DNA of 64,000 nt from positions 3,400,350 through 3,464,349 of the forward strand of contig NC_084773.1 in assembly GCF_028858725.1 (NCBI RefSeq), in the 5' to 3' direction. The notes under the pieces are model-generated. The model made no database searches. It was given only the letters and a program-made list of their open reading frames with translations, and was not told the origin of the DNA. The position numbers were made by a program, and so were the translations under genes. This stretch comes from Colius striatus. Taxonomy: Eukaryota; Chordata; Aves; Coliiformes; Coliidae. Below, piece by piece: positions 43,912 through 58,430 of this stretch. Every line of letters begins with the position of its first letter. Position 1 is the first letter of the stretch.

Positions 43912-46900
43912 ACTGTTCCGCTGCTCGATGAAAATAGTTGCATTTCAAGCGGATAATTTTGCAAAGAGACCCAAACACGTTCCATAAACAATGTGAGCAT
44001 TTAGTTGGTTGTAAATAACATGCATTCAAGACTTGCTGAGACACAAAATACGAGAATCAATCCGCTTCCTGAGAAAACTGTAAGTATGTACATTATACTC
44101 CCCCACCTCTTGGTTTAACATTCCACAACCACCTCTCCTCCTCCACGTAGCTGCTCCAAAATGCATCATTAGCTCTGTAATGATTGGGATTAGTGTGTGC
44201 CTACTGAAATGGTTCAGTACGTGATGAATTGTAGACTGTTCACTCTGGACCATTCACATCTTCAAACAAAACATAATTTGTTATTCCAAACAAAAGGCTT
44301 ATTTTTTTTCAGTGCACAGCTTTTTTATTAAGCAGAGCTGTTAGCCCTACAGACTGAGATAAAGCAGATTATGGGGAGGGGAAGATGTATCAGTTGAGTG
44401 CTTTAGGCTTTTGAAGGCAGCTATTAGGTGGCAAATTGCCTCCCACTCTGCTTCCAGTGTGCTAAGAACAAGAGTGAGGTGGCCAGAAAGATTGCAACGC
44501 TCTCAAAAGCACAAAATATTTCATGCAATTAGGTGGAGAACAGACTGCAGTGATGCTAAAAAAACTTCATCATCCCATTGTCTGTGCATTAGACTGAATG
44601 TTAAAGAGAAAGAGTGGGGAAATCCAGAAACCTCACCCTGTGTTCAATAAGCAAATGAATCCCATTGCATTTTCCTAGGGGTATATCCTATCTTCAGTTT
44701 GTGTTTCTTTTGGTACCACAAAACCAGTAACACTTGCATAGGAATCTGCACAACAGGCAGCTCTCATAAAAAAATCATCAGGTAAAAATCAACTGTTTCT
44801 TCTAGGCACTGAACAGGAGTTGCACCCCAGCTCTGAAGGGGGGCTGTCAGGTTGGCTGTAGAGATCAGGCCTGACACCTCAAGAGTGGTATGAGAAAAGG
44901 GAAACGTTAACACTGACTACATTAGCTGCTGCCTCAAAACTCTGCTGATACCAAGAGCTAAGGAAATACTTAAATACGCTTTTCTTTTGGGGGTTGAGTG
45001 GAAGAGAAAGCAGATGAAAAAGGCTATTTCAAGTGCTGCCTATACCCAAGAAACATTAAAAATGTTTTATAATTAATTATATTACTTTCTTATATTTAAT
45101 TCTTTTTCTCTCCTGAGAAACTTTTCTTCAGTATATCTATCAAGTGATAACGGAGCTAGAAATGAGCAATGTAAAATGCTGCACATGGTTATTTTCAGTA
45201 GAAATCTAGCAGGATTTGCAACTACTTACCCAAAATAGTAAGAAATAATTACATCCTGTAAGAGCTTAAATACTTCACTAGAAAGAGGAGTTTTGTGGAA
45301 GGCATGTTTGTATTTGTTTTCAGTGTGCTAGGCAGCTCCTGAACACAAGAATCAGAGTTTCTTCAATTAAGAGACCTGACAATACGAAAGTTACAGAAAA
45401 GCTCCACACATTAACACACGGTGGTGATGATAAAGTAATGCAGTTTGGTTTGTTACAGACATTTTCTGTCACTAATCTGGGATAACAGTTCTCTTTTTTC
45501 AATTTTCTATGGAAAATATTTATTTTTTGCCATGTTTTATGATTTCTCTAAGCACTTCTTATGAATGGCATATCAGAGAAAAACAGATTACCTGAGCTCA
45601 TGTTTGCAAGGTACAGACTGCTCTCTAGCAAGGAAGAATATGGCAGTTCATTTTGCAGCAGAACTCCTGCAGCCATGGCAGTACCTGTTGAAACAGCAAA
45701 ATGTTCACTGATAATCTACAACAGAAGATCAAAAATGCAAAGTAAAACTGAGCACTTGGCACCTGGTTATAGACTTGTCCAATTTGGGCAGTCAGACAGG
45801 GACTGTGCTTTCTTTTTGGTATGTAGGCATGTTAAAATTCAACAGCTTTACTGTCTGTGCTGGCAATTACAAGTTTAGTTGAGTGTTTCAAGCCCTGAAG
45901 TTTGCCTGATGATGTACTTTCTGAGTTTTATATGGACGGGAATCACTCAACTAAAAGCATTTGATGTTAAATACCACTTTGATTTCCTCAAATTCTTCAA
46001 AGTATACATACAGCCAGAGATCTCAAAAGTGAAGCCTTGCAAGGGGCAGTTTCAGTAGAGTTAATAATCATGGCATTTATCATTTTAGTTGATATTTGCC
46101 AAACAGACTGTCCATAAGCTATGAGCCTTCCCTACTTTCTTCCCTCCATTCCTTGTGGTTAGCCCATTGGCAAGTTTGAAGACACATATATGATGATACT
46201 CCTCTAGCAAGAAAACAGAACACAAGAGTCTGTCTAAGAAGAAAACACATGGGTTTTTTCTCATGCTTTACTGTAATTTCTAATGCAAGTTAAATCCTGC
46301 TCTGAAGACCTTCTATCTGGCAAAAAGAAAGCTAAAGGAAAGCTGTAAATGTGAACATAGTAATGAGTCACTGTGTTTGACTGGAGATTCTTACCCAGTA
46401 TAAGATTACCATCCTACTTCTCTTATCTCTACAGGAAAAAAGCTGCAAGTATAACAAAAGAGCATTTTTAATACCAAACTAAGTACACCTCCTGTATGTA
46501 TAATTACAGAAACTTTACTAAACAGACAAAGCTTAAGTCAGAAATTCTGCAAAACCACTATTAGGATTCAGCAACATGAATGGTGTTTTAAAAAACAGAT
46601 TTGCTAAAAACAGAACAAAACCCAAACCAAAGAGCATCTTAGGGGTTAGGTGATGTAACAGTCCTGTGCTGTGTTGAAGTGTGGTGTTAACTGCTCAGTG
46701 TTCATTGTCCACTCTTTATCTATAATTCTGCATAATTACTTTTAAAGTAACTATTCAAATCAATTCAAATAGAATGTCATTCCTTCAGATATTACGTTGT
46801 CTACCACATACTTGAATCAATTATTCTTCCAACAATGCTAGTGCATTTATTCCCCACGGTCATCTAGGGCAGCTCTGTCCTCTTCCAGATGCTTGAAGAT

Positions 46901-49900
46901 GGGAATGGAACACATGCATCAACAGCCCTTCTGTACTGCTGTCAGTCACCTCAAAAAAGAATGACCTTTGTCTCTGAAAGCCAAAAGGCCTTTTGAAACT
47001 TCAGTGATGCTCAGAAATGCAATTACTAATGCAAATATATTAATGTGAATATAAATTAAGATTAATCTTAATAAAAATTGAAGGGTATCTGGAGCATTTT
47101 CTACTCAGCTACTTGACTATCTGACTTTGCACCTTTAAAAGTGAAGCCTTTCATAAATCAGCAGGAATACTTACATAGAATTGCTGTCTATTTGGAGAAG
47201 CTCCAAACCCTCTATTTTTTTCATAGTGGACTTTCAAATCGGTAAGGGGTGGCTTTCATGATCAGAGGAAACTTTGTAGCTAAAGAAAGAACATCATTTT
47301 ATCCCCAGAAATTCTTTATAGAGTTAACAGAGTTGAATTAACAAAAATTGGTGGTTTCTATTTCTCAGAAAGTTCGCCTAAATAGATCTTAATAGCTTGT
47401 CCAGATAACACAGAAGAGATGTCTCACCATACGGGCAGCAGAATCACCACCAGTATGACTATTTAGTTTTCCTACTTCCTTGAACTCAAGTGTTAGAAAA
47501 ACAAATGAGATGAAATACCAGAGATATTTGAAACATCTAAATTACCTTTTTTTAAAAGTAGAATTCAGACTGACAAGGACTCCTAACTGAAAAGGGAAAA
47601 GCTGGAGATAAATGCAGAAGATTATATACCTGCAAATTACTAAATACTAGCCATATTATTCTAAACAGACAAGGTAAGCAATGTGTTTATTTGCTGTGTA
47701 ATAGACTAAACCTCCCTCAATTCCATTTCAGAAGATATACCAATCCCCCTTTCCTGTTCTGTCTAACCAGGCAGTTCCAACTGACTTCAATCTTTTGTCT
47801 GCGTGCCTTCCGTTTGCTAAATGTACCCTGGCAGGTGTTCTAAATTGCACAGTGTGATAAATGGGTGCAATCCCTTTACATTTATATCTGAAGAAAAATG
47901 TTCAGTGAGATTGTGAGAAATCCCTTTACAGAGTTAGATTACACTCCCCCAAACAGATGTAAAATGTTATAATTTGGGACAGGAAGCACTATTTCAGTGC
48001 TACTCTAACTAGAGAGGGTCATCACATTCCTGCACAGATAAGGGTTAAAAGTAAAAATTTATGCCTGAGTAAAAAAAACTTCTCCTGATTCTATGCACCT
48101 GATATTCTTAGTTATTTAAAGGTCCTCTTCTGCATCCTGTGCATCACATGAACACTTGGTAGATGCTGGAAATAAAACTCAGCATGGAGCGTCACTCCAG
48201 GTCATGGTCCTCATTAGCTGTCTGAGGGAACCCTGGTCACGTGCTCTGTGGCAATCATGATGCCACCTTAATCAGATCCGCTCCATTATCTCTGACATGC
48301 ATTTCTATTGCCATGACAGCAAAGAAGCTGGTCTTGTAATCCCCACTTCCCAATCCAAGGAATGGAATAGTGTCTGAGGTGACATTCCATCTCTTCATTT
48401 GTTGTCACAGGAAGCCATGACATTAAGCGTTCATCAACACAACAGCTGATGAAACCAAACCAGAGTAAAAATGGTCTGTGGTGTTGGCTGACCCAAGTAA
48501 CTAGCAAGGAAACAAGGGTCTCGTGATCATCAGATGCCCAGTGCTAAGGGAGATATTTCAGGAAGTCCCCTCCAGATGTGGATTTCACATTTGTTTTGAG
48601 CTGGGCTGTGGGTTTTTTTTCCCACTTTGGAGAAGATCAATTCCTAACAGAAAAGGTGTAACAGTTTTTGTTTCTTGCAGGCTGCACTATTGATTCACTT
48701 GCATTTGGTAGCATGACAATTCCTACTCACTGCTCCATGCATGAGAAGGAATGGAGGAGATAGTACATATAGTATAAAGGCAGAGGAAATACTAAAGGTA
48801 TGCTGCACTGTCATAGGGGAGAGATCACTCTGTGCTTCTGCTTTCTTGTAAGGAGTGAAGCAGCCTCTTGTACACATCCCTTTCCTCTGGAATAAAAGCA
48901 CTTCTCCTTGTAGAGTTACAGGTGGAGCAGTAAAGTTCCCTGCAGCAAGGAGGTAAACTGGGAGATAGGGATCCATCATGAAGCAGGTTCTGCAGCTGCC
49001 TGGTGGGCAGACTCACCAAGGAAGAGCATGAAAGAAGCATACCTTACTGCTTCACATGAGCAGCCTGCAGATCAGGCTGGCAAACCAGCAACAGCGAAGC
49101 ATCAACTGGCTTAGGTGGCACTAACAAGGAAGAGCCCTTTTTGTTATTTTAGGATCTGGAAATGAGTGGCTTCCAGTCACTGGGCTGAATTTTCGCTCCA
49201 CAATGAAATGAGAGTAAGGAGCAATGAGACAGGGAGATGCTGGTCTCACTCTACCTTAGCAATTAAGATGGTTATTTAATAGATGCAGTTACAATCTTTT
49301 ACTTTGGAACATGTTTTCAAAACAGAGAGAAGAGCCTGTGTTCCAGCCTGGAAGGATTCCAGCTGGAGCAGTTGAGCTGCCAGCAGGAACAGTGTTCCCA
49401 TTGTAAAGCTCCCCATGGCATTTCTACCAGCAGCAAGGTCCCATCTCTCCAGATCTGTGTGGATTTGAAAAACAAGAACATGACAGCAGGCCACACATTC
49501 TGAAAGATTACCTTCATGTATTAACATGAAAAAATCTTGGATAAGCTTTCAATTTTGAAGTATATGTATAAGAAAAGCTATTTTAAACATTAACTATATT
49601 CATACAATACAGGCAAGGAAAATGCTGATGCTTAAGGCTGTCACATATAATGTTGAAGTTATTTTTACTATTTTCTTGTCTTCTAAAGTGAATTTGTTCT
49701 CTCCCTCTTGCAGTCATATCTAAGTAACTACCCAGCAGCCAGATTTTTAAAGGAACATAGTCAACTACAGATGCAGGTAGAGGCCACATTATTTTAGTAC
49801 TTAAGCACTCAGGTAACAACTCGAAAATTCACTCCATGGCCTGATTCCACAGGTACTTATCTTCCTGAGAAGCTTTGCTTTTCTAGGCAGTCCCACAGAA

Positions 49901-52900
49901 GTCTACAGGGTATCTGTCTAAAAACAAGATCATATGGGGAAAGTTTTCATGGCCAAAATGCAAAGTTCTGAAAACTGCACTAATTAAGATGTTTAGATGG
50001 GTAACTAAGGATAATAAAGCAAAAATATGATAGTTTTTTAGATAGAATACAAGAATTGCTTGTATTCTAATGAAGTGGTTCCGAGCTACTGAAGTAGAAC
50101 TTGGTCTCTAAATTCAGGCTTTAAATCTGATGTTTTAATACTGACAAATCAAAGAGTTTTTAACAGGAAAGTACTCTCAGTATGCTGAGACATGGTAACT
50201 TCTACAGGAGGCACTGGTAAACAAAATCCTGCTTTAAATGACAACAGACTATCTCATCTTAACATTTATGGCTACAGTTATGTAAAAACTGCAGATAGCT
50301 GTTTTTTGTTAAAATGCAAGAGTTCTTCTAAGGTATGTATCAGTAAAAAAGCTCACTGGTGGTAGAGAGGACAAGGTATTACCATACAGAGATTTTCATA
50401 TGGTTTAGTTTGATGTATTTCACACAGCAGAACAACACTACAGCTGTTGTAAACCTTTCAGTGCTTTCACTGGGACAACAACCAGAACTGACTTGTTATT
50501 TCTGTTTTTCCGCCTTTGGGAAAAAAAAACTATTCCTCACGTGTTTCAGTAAAAGGTGAATGGCATTTAATCATTAAGGTCGATATTTACAAAGGACTAC
50601 AACTGCTTTCACGTACAAGAGAGACAAAAGAAAAGAATTCATTCAAAGATGATGTAGGTGTTGGCCTGGTGATTCAGTATTTGCTATTCATAGAATGTTT
50701 TTGACATAAATAGCAAGAAACTGCAAGCTAAACTGATGGGCAGGTCTACCAATTGACTTGATTCACGTTCAGTTACATCAGCTTTCTGTGACAGTGTTAA
50801 CCCAATAGTTAACAGAAGTTACTTTCAACTACCTTGACAGGCTGGCAGCCAGTAATTACTCACAAGAATTATAAAGCAGATGATGTAAAATGAATGTATT
50901 AACTGTTCTACAAACCAAACTAGTGACTCAGATACTCTTGATCATGAACATCTTGTTTACTAAGAGACAATCATACTTGTGAGACATACATACAGAAGCA
51001 TGAAACATTGTCAGTAACAGCATTCAGAGTGTGAAAGTTGAAAAATGAACTCTGCAAGTTACAGGAATTATTTTCAAATCTCATTGAGTCAAAACTATAG
51101 TAAATTTACACGAGTTTTAACAGAGTTTCAATAATTTCAATCTAACCTTACCTGTTACCCTGCAAAAAGAATGAGTGATTGTGGATCCCTTCATTGTTGC
51201 AGTACCAGCTGCAAGGAATACTTCTAGGGAGTTCACATTTTACAGAGAAGCTGAATGATGTTGCCAGGGTATTTCCCGTGGCTAATTGGATTTGAGATGG
51301 TAATCTGGGAGGAGCCAGGAACTATTTTTTCTTAAGACTGCATGAGGAGTGCCTAAGGGACTATGCAGATAATCATCCCATAAACTGCTTTCTGTGTCAG
51401 CCTAGATTGTGAAGGTATTGAGGCAAAGAGGCCACACCAACCTGATTTTTAATAACTGAATCTTCCATCTCTTTTTTCCTGTTCACCTCATTTTCCTATT
51501 AGCAACCACAAGTAAATATATATCTACATACATATGTGTGTCTACATGCATCAGACAACTAAGCATATAGCTTAGAGATATTTCTGTGAAGTCACATTAA
51601 TCATGAATCCCCAGTTCAACTGATACATTAATTTTGAAGCACCATGAAAACTAGAGATAAGTATCTCATTGTTATCTGTGGTTATACCCTTAACAAAACA
51701 GGGTTTTTTTCTCACCCTATAAAGCACAGAATGTCACTGAGGTGTTTACATAGAGTATAAGTTAACTGCATTAAAAGAAATATCTCAAAACCATAACAAA
51801 AATAAGTTCACCTGAATGTAAAGGATGGAATCTGCTGAAAAACAAAGACTTTGCTGCGTAAAATAAATAGCAGATACATAAAGTAATAAAAGCAAGCTAA
51901 ACAGAATAGGATACAATATCTTATTCTATTTACTAAATCAATTTCAACCACCAAATATTAGCTGACAAAAAAAAGGCTCTCGTCTATTTCCATCACTTCT
52001 CTGCATGCTATTAAAAAAACCACCCTAGAACTAATTAAGCCCTACTCACTCCTAATCATTAAAAATGCCTCCTAATTGTTTAGAAACAAAATATTTGTGC
52101 AAGCTTCTGTGGATCATAATCTAAACCAGCAAGGAGAACAAGCTACAGGAGACAACTCAAGGCTGATGCCAGCAACCTTATTAATTCCAAAAACATCACC
52201 TGCCTCACCTCATCACCTCACCTCTAGATTTGGCCACTAGAGAGATGGAGCATATAACAAGAGTAAACTGTTCTGTTAATTTTTCAGAAACGATTTCCTA
52301 GTCAGGTTTTTACTGTTTACCACTACTAGAAGTCGAAAGGAGGAAGAATCCAACTACTTTTCTGTAGGAAAAAATAGTTTACTGAAAACAGACACAAATT
52401 AACAAAGCAGTCCTTCAAATCACACATCTGGTTTCTTACTAATCTTGTGGGGATAGGAAAAGAAAGTCACATTCGTGAACTAAAGTGCACCCAGTCATTT
52501 TAGTAAATGGCAAATATCATTTTTATATACAAGTGTGGACATTTATGGAAAAAAACCTCAAACTTTAAATAAAAATGGAGCTTCAGAAGGTTTATAAACA
52601 CACTAAGGTAAAACCTGAACAGATTATGGAGCCTAAAATCCTATGTTGCACATCATGCTTTAGTATGTTAGTAGAAGTTTTGGATCCAAAGGTGGAACTG
52701 AAAGACACCAGACCTCGAAAACACCTGCCCTCACAGGTCCTGGTGGGGAGCCCCAGAGCCTCCAGCAGCCCCATGCAACGCCAGGCAGTAAGCACACACA
52801 CCCCTACATCTTCACTTCAGTACTGAGTACAGTGGGCCTCAAGCAGAACCCACTGTGAACCTCCTGGGAATTACCAACTGCCAGCAGGAACCTGTATTAG

Positions 52901-53400
52901 CATCATGGAAAATGCAGAGCAGAAAGAAGTGGAGGTCAGCCAGTCCAGTGTCCTGTTTGGGCCAGGGCTGACTCCCAAATCAGATCAAGCTCTGACAGAT
53001 TCCCTGGCAAGATCTCTGTGTAAGTGCCACTCCTCGTAGCAGCACCACTTCTTGGTTTCATCACATGTGCAGTCGTTAGAGAAGTGGTTCTGGAGATCAA
53101 AATCTAAGAATTATGAGTAAAGGGACATGGATATTTTTCAAGTGTCAGCACACAAAAAATGTGTTGAATAAATGGAGCATCTGGTAAAATGCTTTGTAGG
53201 AGGCAATGAAGGAAGTTAGCATGTTTTTTAGTTGCCTAAAGAACAAAGAGCAGCTTTAGATAATTAAGGAATATTAATTAAATGAAACTCTTAATACAAG
53301 CATACTCTTTTGGGGAAAGTTCTGAATGCTCACATTTGCAAAGCTGTCACTGACATACTTAGTGTATTTACCTATTTGATTCCAGAGAGGAGTTAATTCT
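43912..53400. other. Non-coding interval upstream of PTPDC1 coding exons
   Basis: AT-rich single-copy DNA with no supported gene, repeat or RNA. If the CpG island at 58 kb also serves PTPDC1 this would be its first intron. Homopolymer and simple runs are short. Confidence 0.4.
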
Positions 53401-53404
53401 TGGA

Positions 53405-54230
53405 TGCAATCCCAGAATGGTGGGGGTTGGAAGGGACCAACTCCCCTTGATCACACCTCCTGAGCTTTGCTATGAGGATGTTAATGAGAGACAGTGTCAA
53501 AGGTCTTGCAGACATCCATTTCTCTCCCCTCATCTACCTAGCCATCACAGAAGGCTATCAGGTTGGTTGAGCAGGGTTTCCCCCTTGTGAATTCATGTTG
53601 ACTAGTCCTGATAACTATTTTTCCTTCATGTGCTTAGAGATGACACTGAGGACGAGTTGTTCCATCACCTTTCCAGGGAGGGAGGTGATGCTGACTGGCC
53701 TGTAGTTTCCCAGTTCCTCCTTCCTGCCCTTTTTGCAGACTGGAGTGACATTGTTCTGTGTCCAGTCCTCAGGCACCTCACCTGTGCTCCATGATTGCCC
53801 AAAAATGCCAGAGTGGCTTAGCAACCACATCAGCCGCTCGTTCAGCACTCATGATGCAACCCACCAGGACCCATGGATTTGTGGGTATCCAGCTTGCCTA
53901 GGAGATCCCTAACCCCATCCTCCTCAACCAAGGGAAGGTCCTTCTGTGTCCAGACTTTTTTATCATCCAGGGACTGGCATTCCCAAGGGCCAACCTTAGC
54001 AGTAAAGACTGAAGCAAAGAAGGCATTCAGTAGCTCCGCCTCTCTGTATCCTCAGTCATCAGGACACCCTCCTTGTTCAGCGGCGGGCTCACATTCTCCC
54101 TAGTCTTCCCTTTGCTGTATTCTTGGTACAACAGCCTGCTGCCTGGCTGTATCATTCTGTAGGTGTGAGAGGTTTGCTTGGCTGCCCCCCTGTTCCTACA
54201 TTTGTACTCTTTGGTGTTAATGGCAGTCTA
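53405..54230 (-). mobile_element. CR1 fragment with reverse-transcriptase homology, minus orientation
   Basis: The inverted 3' terminus is at 53410-53440 (CCAGAATGGTGGGGGTTGGAAG). An internal region reads on the minus strand as a CR1 reverse-transcriptase fragment: WSTGEVPEDW, then GNYRPVSITS and LPGKVMEQLVL (within 53615-53848). The frame is broken, the part between terminus and RT is shortened, and the element is clearly inactive. This is a retrotransposon relic, not a host gene. Confidence 0.9.
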
Positions 54231-55540
54231 TTCAGCAAAAGAACTATTTTTTTTTCCTAGTGATCTGCAAAGTTTAACTAGTTCCAGAAACAACTGACAA
54301 ACATGTTTGTTCAAACAGGCTATGCCATTGTATTTTTGTGAAGACAAGGCTTTGTGTTGAGGATGACTTTTTGGGGGAGTTAACCATTAGGCTGAAATAA
54401 TTTGCCATTTCCAAGAAAAGAACACACAGAGTAGGTGGGATGCTAGTGACTAAACTAATCATCTTTATCTCTCTAGGCTTGGCATTTTCCTATTGAAATG
54501 AAGTATCTCAAATCCTCTGGAAAATTCTACTGAACTACGATTGTCATTTAACAGGCTTTTTAGGTAAGAAGCACAGGATCCCTAGGCTCACAGAAGCTTC
54601 TTTCTCCTGCACTGCACTGGCTGCCTCACGGCTGCTTTACAACCAACTTATCAAGTACACCTGTCCCATGACCTTGGGAACTAAATTGTGAGACCAGGCA
54701 GGTAGAAAACTAAGTTGTCTTATAAGGAGCTGGATGCCATTAAAATGTTTGAGCACTGTTTAGACTGAATTGTTTTCATCGGTAAATAGACAGAATCAAA
54801 ACATCAAATGATTCTAAACAAAAAAAAACCCCAAAAGACAAAGCCAAAGTTTACTAAAAGCAACTTTGAAGTTACTATTAAATTAGGACAAACTATGTGT
54901 TTCAATTGCTAGCTGGCTTTGGACATTTCCAGCTTCATCTTTTGCTTTCTGCTCTTCTCGTAATTTGGATAATAAAAAACAATTACTGTGGCTTTATTTT
55001 CAGCCTGTATTGAAACACTCCAGGGCATGATTTAGTTTTGTGTAACTTTAAAACTGTATGAAAAGGTGTTAAAGACTTTTTCTAAGTTTTGCTTTTAGAT
55101 TTGTTGTTAATATCCATTTCTGTCTCTTAACCATTATGCAGTACCACTGCAAATCAGTCACAAAAGCAGGGTCAAAGCCTCAACTGCAATCGTCAGTGTC
55201 ACCAGTTGTGAGACAGCTATACATGTTTAGCTGCTTAATGATACATCACAGAGCAGCACCTCACCTGTGATCCCTGTCCTCATGCATCATCTGTACTCCC
55301 AATAGTCTTTTTCCTGTTCCACTATGAAATAAAATTGCTAATAAAGGAAAGTGCAGTGAAATGTTAAGTAAAGGCAACATACTAACGTGAAGATTTCCAT
55401 GCAAAAGACAGTTGCCAAACTAAAGGATTGTATCAAATATTACTCAAGTCACCCAATGAATTTGCAATGCAAAAGGAAGCCTAGGAAAAGAGTCCAAAAC
55501 CTCTTTTCAGCCACAGGCTTTAAAATTAAAAGATTCACAA
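54231..55540. other. Non-coding interval
   Basis: No gene, repeat or RNA recognised. Confidence 0.4.
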
Positions 55541-55548
55541 TTTACCTG

Positions 55549-55812
55549 TAGTTACAAAAAGGAAAGGAGAGCTCTAGCACTGTCATCTAGCTCTGCTTTG
55601 TGAGATAGCTTGTTTTCTACATATATAACACAGCAGGATCCCTGTTCCTCATCCAGGAACAGTCTCCTTTGGGTTGGCAGCTCTGTCTTTGAAATAGCTG
55701 GCAAACAGATATCAGGAAGAAACCCTTCTTTCATCAATTTTAGGACTTCTGAAGAGCTACCAGTTTGTGAGGACCTTACAAAAGCACTGTTTAATGGAGG
55801 CATGTAAATTCT
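55549..55812 (-). CDS. Orphan open frame, possible terminal exon of a minus-strand gene
   Basis: On the minus strand a frame follows a GTTTCTTAG acceptor-like site and encodes about 85 residues with balanced, protein-like composition (for example SSEVLKLMKEGFLPDI and TQRRLFLDEEQGSCCVIYV). It ends at TAA, 55549-55551. I do not recognise it, no partner exons are evident, and the plus strand is also open over much of the interval. It may be a diverged exon of an unannotated gene starting at the 58-kb CpG island, a pseudogene fragment or chance. Confidence 0.22.
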
Positions 55813-55849
55813 AAGAAACACTGGCCCAGCCATGGGCATGCAGAACAGT

Positions 55850-57370
55850 TACACACTAAAACTTAACTGCTCAAAAACTGGCAGACTAGGTAAAGGAAAT
55901 GAGGAAGTGTTGAGTAAATTAAGCAGCTCTTAAGGTAGCCAATCCTTTTAGGTGTTTTATAGTGTCCTTTTTTTGCTAAGGAACGAAATGGTCAAGCTCT
56001 GTAACACAAAGAACTGATTGAGTGAAGACCTAAATCAAATTAATTTAATGTAAGTGGCCGGACTGCAAGAGTTGCAGGTCACTTTATCTGCCTTGTGTCC
56101 CTGTCATGGCAAAAAACTCCAGAGTGGAGAGAAAAACATTGAGGAAATGGGTATATGGTTTTTGTATTTTCAACAATAACAAGTTACCCAAATTCAGGGG
56201 TAAAAATGTTAACAAAATTCAGTATTTTCTTGAAAAGGTAAGAGGGAAAAGACCTTCAATCAGCAGCTTCAAACTAGGCAGGTGGTCTTTAAGCAGCAGT
56301 AACAGGAAAGAGCTGAGTTGGTTTTGAAACGTACTTGTTTTATGGAGTTATAGTACTAACCACCCTGTACAGGTGAATTGGGTGAGCACTTTGAGGTCAG
56401 CAGCAGTCATCCAGTGGTGAAGGAAATGAGAAACTCACCTCACCTATTTGAACTGAGCCTCTTTAAACAAGGGTGTCTTTACTTCTGAATTACATACCAG
56501 CAGGAAGAAGAATGAAAGTAAGCCAGGAAATGGTACTCTCTGTTCAGGAAAGTGGGAATATAGTGCCAGAAATCAGTACTACATTTGCTGGCTAATACTA
56601 AAAGATACAAGCAATCTTGTACCTCATCTGAGCACCTGCAATCTTTTTCAATAGCTATTATTTGTAGCACATTCTTTCCCAGCAACTAGCTTCATCCATG
56701 TCAGATTTCACAATTTCTGCTCACAACTCCTCTCACTTGTCATTTTAACTGTTAGGACAAAGAGAAACAATGAAGTAAAATTTTTACTTAACACATGGAT
56801 TATGCTGCCACCCAAACAATCACATAATGAGAGGATTACATTGCTAATTATAACTCTGAGGAGATATTCTTACAGCATCTGGCCCTCAATACTGGCTCCC
56901 TAACTTATTTCTTCTTCCTTGTCTTACATGAGTGGCTCCAGGTATGTTTGACATAAACAACCGATGAAAGCAAGAGAGGGATAACTGCTTTCAAGCAACA
57001 TGTAATTGTAAGTACTTATTTGGTACATATTCTTTTGGGATTAATTACACCACAGCCGTGGTGCTCAGTTTAACTAATTAAGGTACAGGGCTCCTGAAAA
57101 CATGGCTCTTTCTAAGAAAAGGAAGGGAGCTGTGCAAAGGAAACCAGTTTAGATTACCACTACATCAGGTAATCCTTTCTTGTTTTCTGTGGAAGAGCAT
57201 CGTTGTAGCCTGTTGGAAACAGCACTCAATAGCTGCACCTTCAATTACTATAATGTATTTGGAGCATATGCTACATGCACATCTCCCTTCTCAACTCCAA
57301 AAGGGACCAAACTGATCTGTTTCTGAGGCTGAGTAAATGATGACTAGAGGTAGGGTACAGCCGCTACAAA
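55850..57370. other. Non-coding interval
   Basis: No supported gene or repeat seen. Confidence 0.4.
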
Positions 57371-57379
57371 ACACGGAAA

Positions 57380-58430
57380 CGCAGCTGCGAAGGGGGAAAT
57401 CTCTTCCCATCGCGGGCATCACCCACACACTCCCCCGCTCTCGTTCCCCGGCAGCCGCACGCCTTGGCGGAGGCCGGATCCTGCGGTATCACGGAGAAAC
57501 GCGGGCTGGACGGGCCGGATTCCAACCGTGCGGTCCTGCTCTCCGCCTCTGAAAAGACCTGGTGCCGGGCAAGTGGCCACGGAGGAAGCTGGTGGGCTGC
57601 GAGAGGCTCTCCCCTGGGGCCGCCGGAGAGCTGGAGGGCGGCTGTGGGCGTTACACTCGTAATGGCGGGACTCGACTCCGGCTGCCATCGAGGCAGCAGA
57701 CACGGAGCTGCCGGGAAACTGCAGACCGCTAAGGCAGCGTGTTTTAAGTCTCTCTTTTTTTGTCTGAGCACATTGGAGCCGCTTACCTCAGCCAGGGGCG
57801 GGCATGGCGGGAAGAGGCAGTCCCCCGGGGCCGCCGCTCGCACCCAAGAGACCTGAGGCCCAGGACGCGCCCGAGCCACCGGGTCTCCCCCGGGCGCGGG
57901 AGCTCTCCGGTCACGGGGGGCGGGATGTGTGTGGAATGGCCGCTTCTCCGCAGAGGGGCCGCGCTGCCGTGGCAACGGGGGCGGGGCCCCGGAGTTACAG
58001 CGGGAGTGGGACGACGGCGACGGGCTGGAGGCGAAGGAAAGAGGGCGAGCGGCTGCAGATGCGGGGAGGCGCCGGACCCATCTGGCTCCCGCCGCACCCG
58101 GCCGCCGCTCCGCTGCCCGGCGCGGGGGAAGGCGGCGGCGGGGCCGCGGCCGCGCGCATGCGCCGCCGTGAGGGAGGGCGGGGGGGTGGGCGGCTGTCCC
58201 CGCCCCGTGCGCGCCCCCGCCGAGCCGCGGCCTCAGCGCTCCTCAGAGCGAGGTGTGGCGGGGGCTGAGGGCAGGCGGTGCGGGAAAACTAGCGGCCCCG
58301 TGGCACCCACGTTATCAAAGATCACTCGTTTCCTTCCACATCGGAGACGCGTCGGGGACCGATGTCCCCGGCAGCCGCCTCTGCCCGCTGCACGGCCCGG
58401 GGTGGGCGGGAGCCAGGCCTTGGGCCTCCC
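57380..58430. promoter_or_regulatory. CpG island, possible upstream or bidirectional promoter
   Basis: About 1 kb of CpG-dense sequence with GGGGCGGGGCC and GGGGCGGG Sp-type boxes and a GCGCATGCGCC NRF1-like site near 58155-58165. Open frames on both strands here lack recognisable protein features. The position, about 14 kb upstream of the first PTPDC1 coding exon, fits an upstream 5'-untranslated exon of PTPDC1 on the minus strand, or the start of a plus-strand transcript continuing beyond 58.4 kb. The sequence does not decide between these. Confidence 0.55.

Noticed and set aside
53615-53848. Minus-strand frame resembling reverse transcriptase
   Set aside because: It is real homology, but to a truncated CR1 element with a broken frame, so it is recorded as a mobile element rather than a gene.
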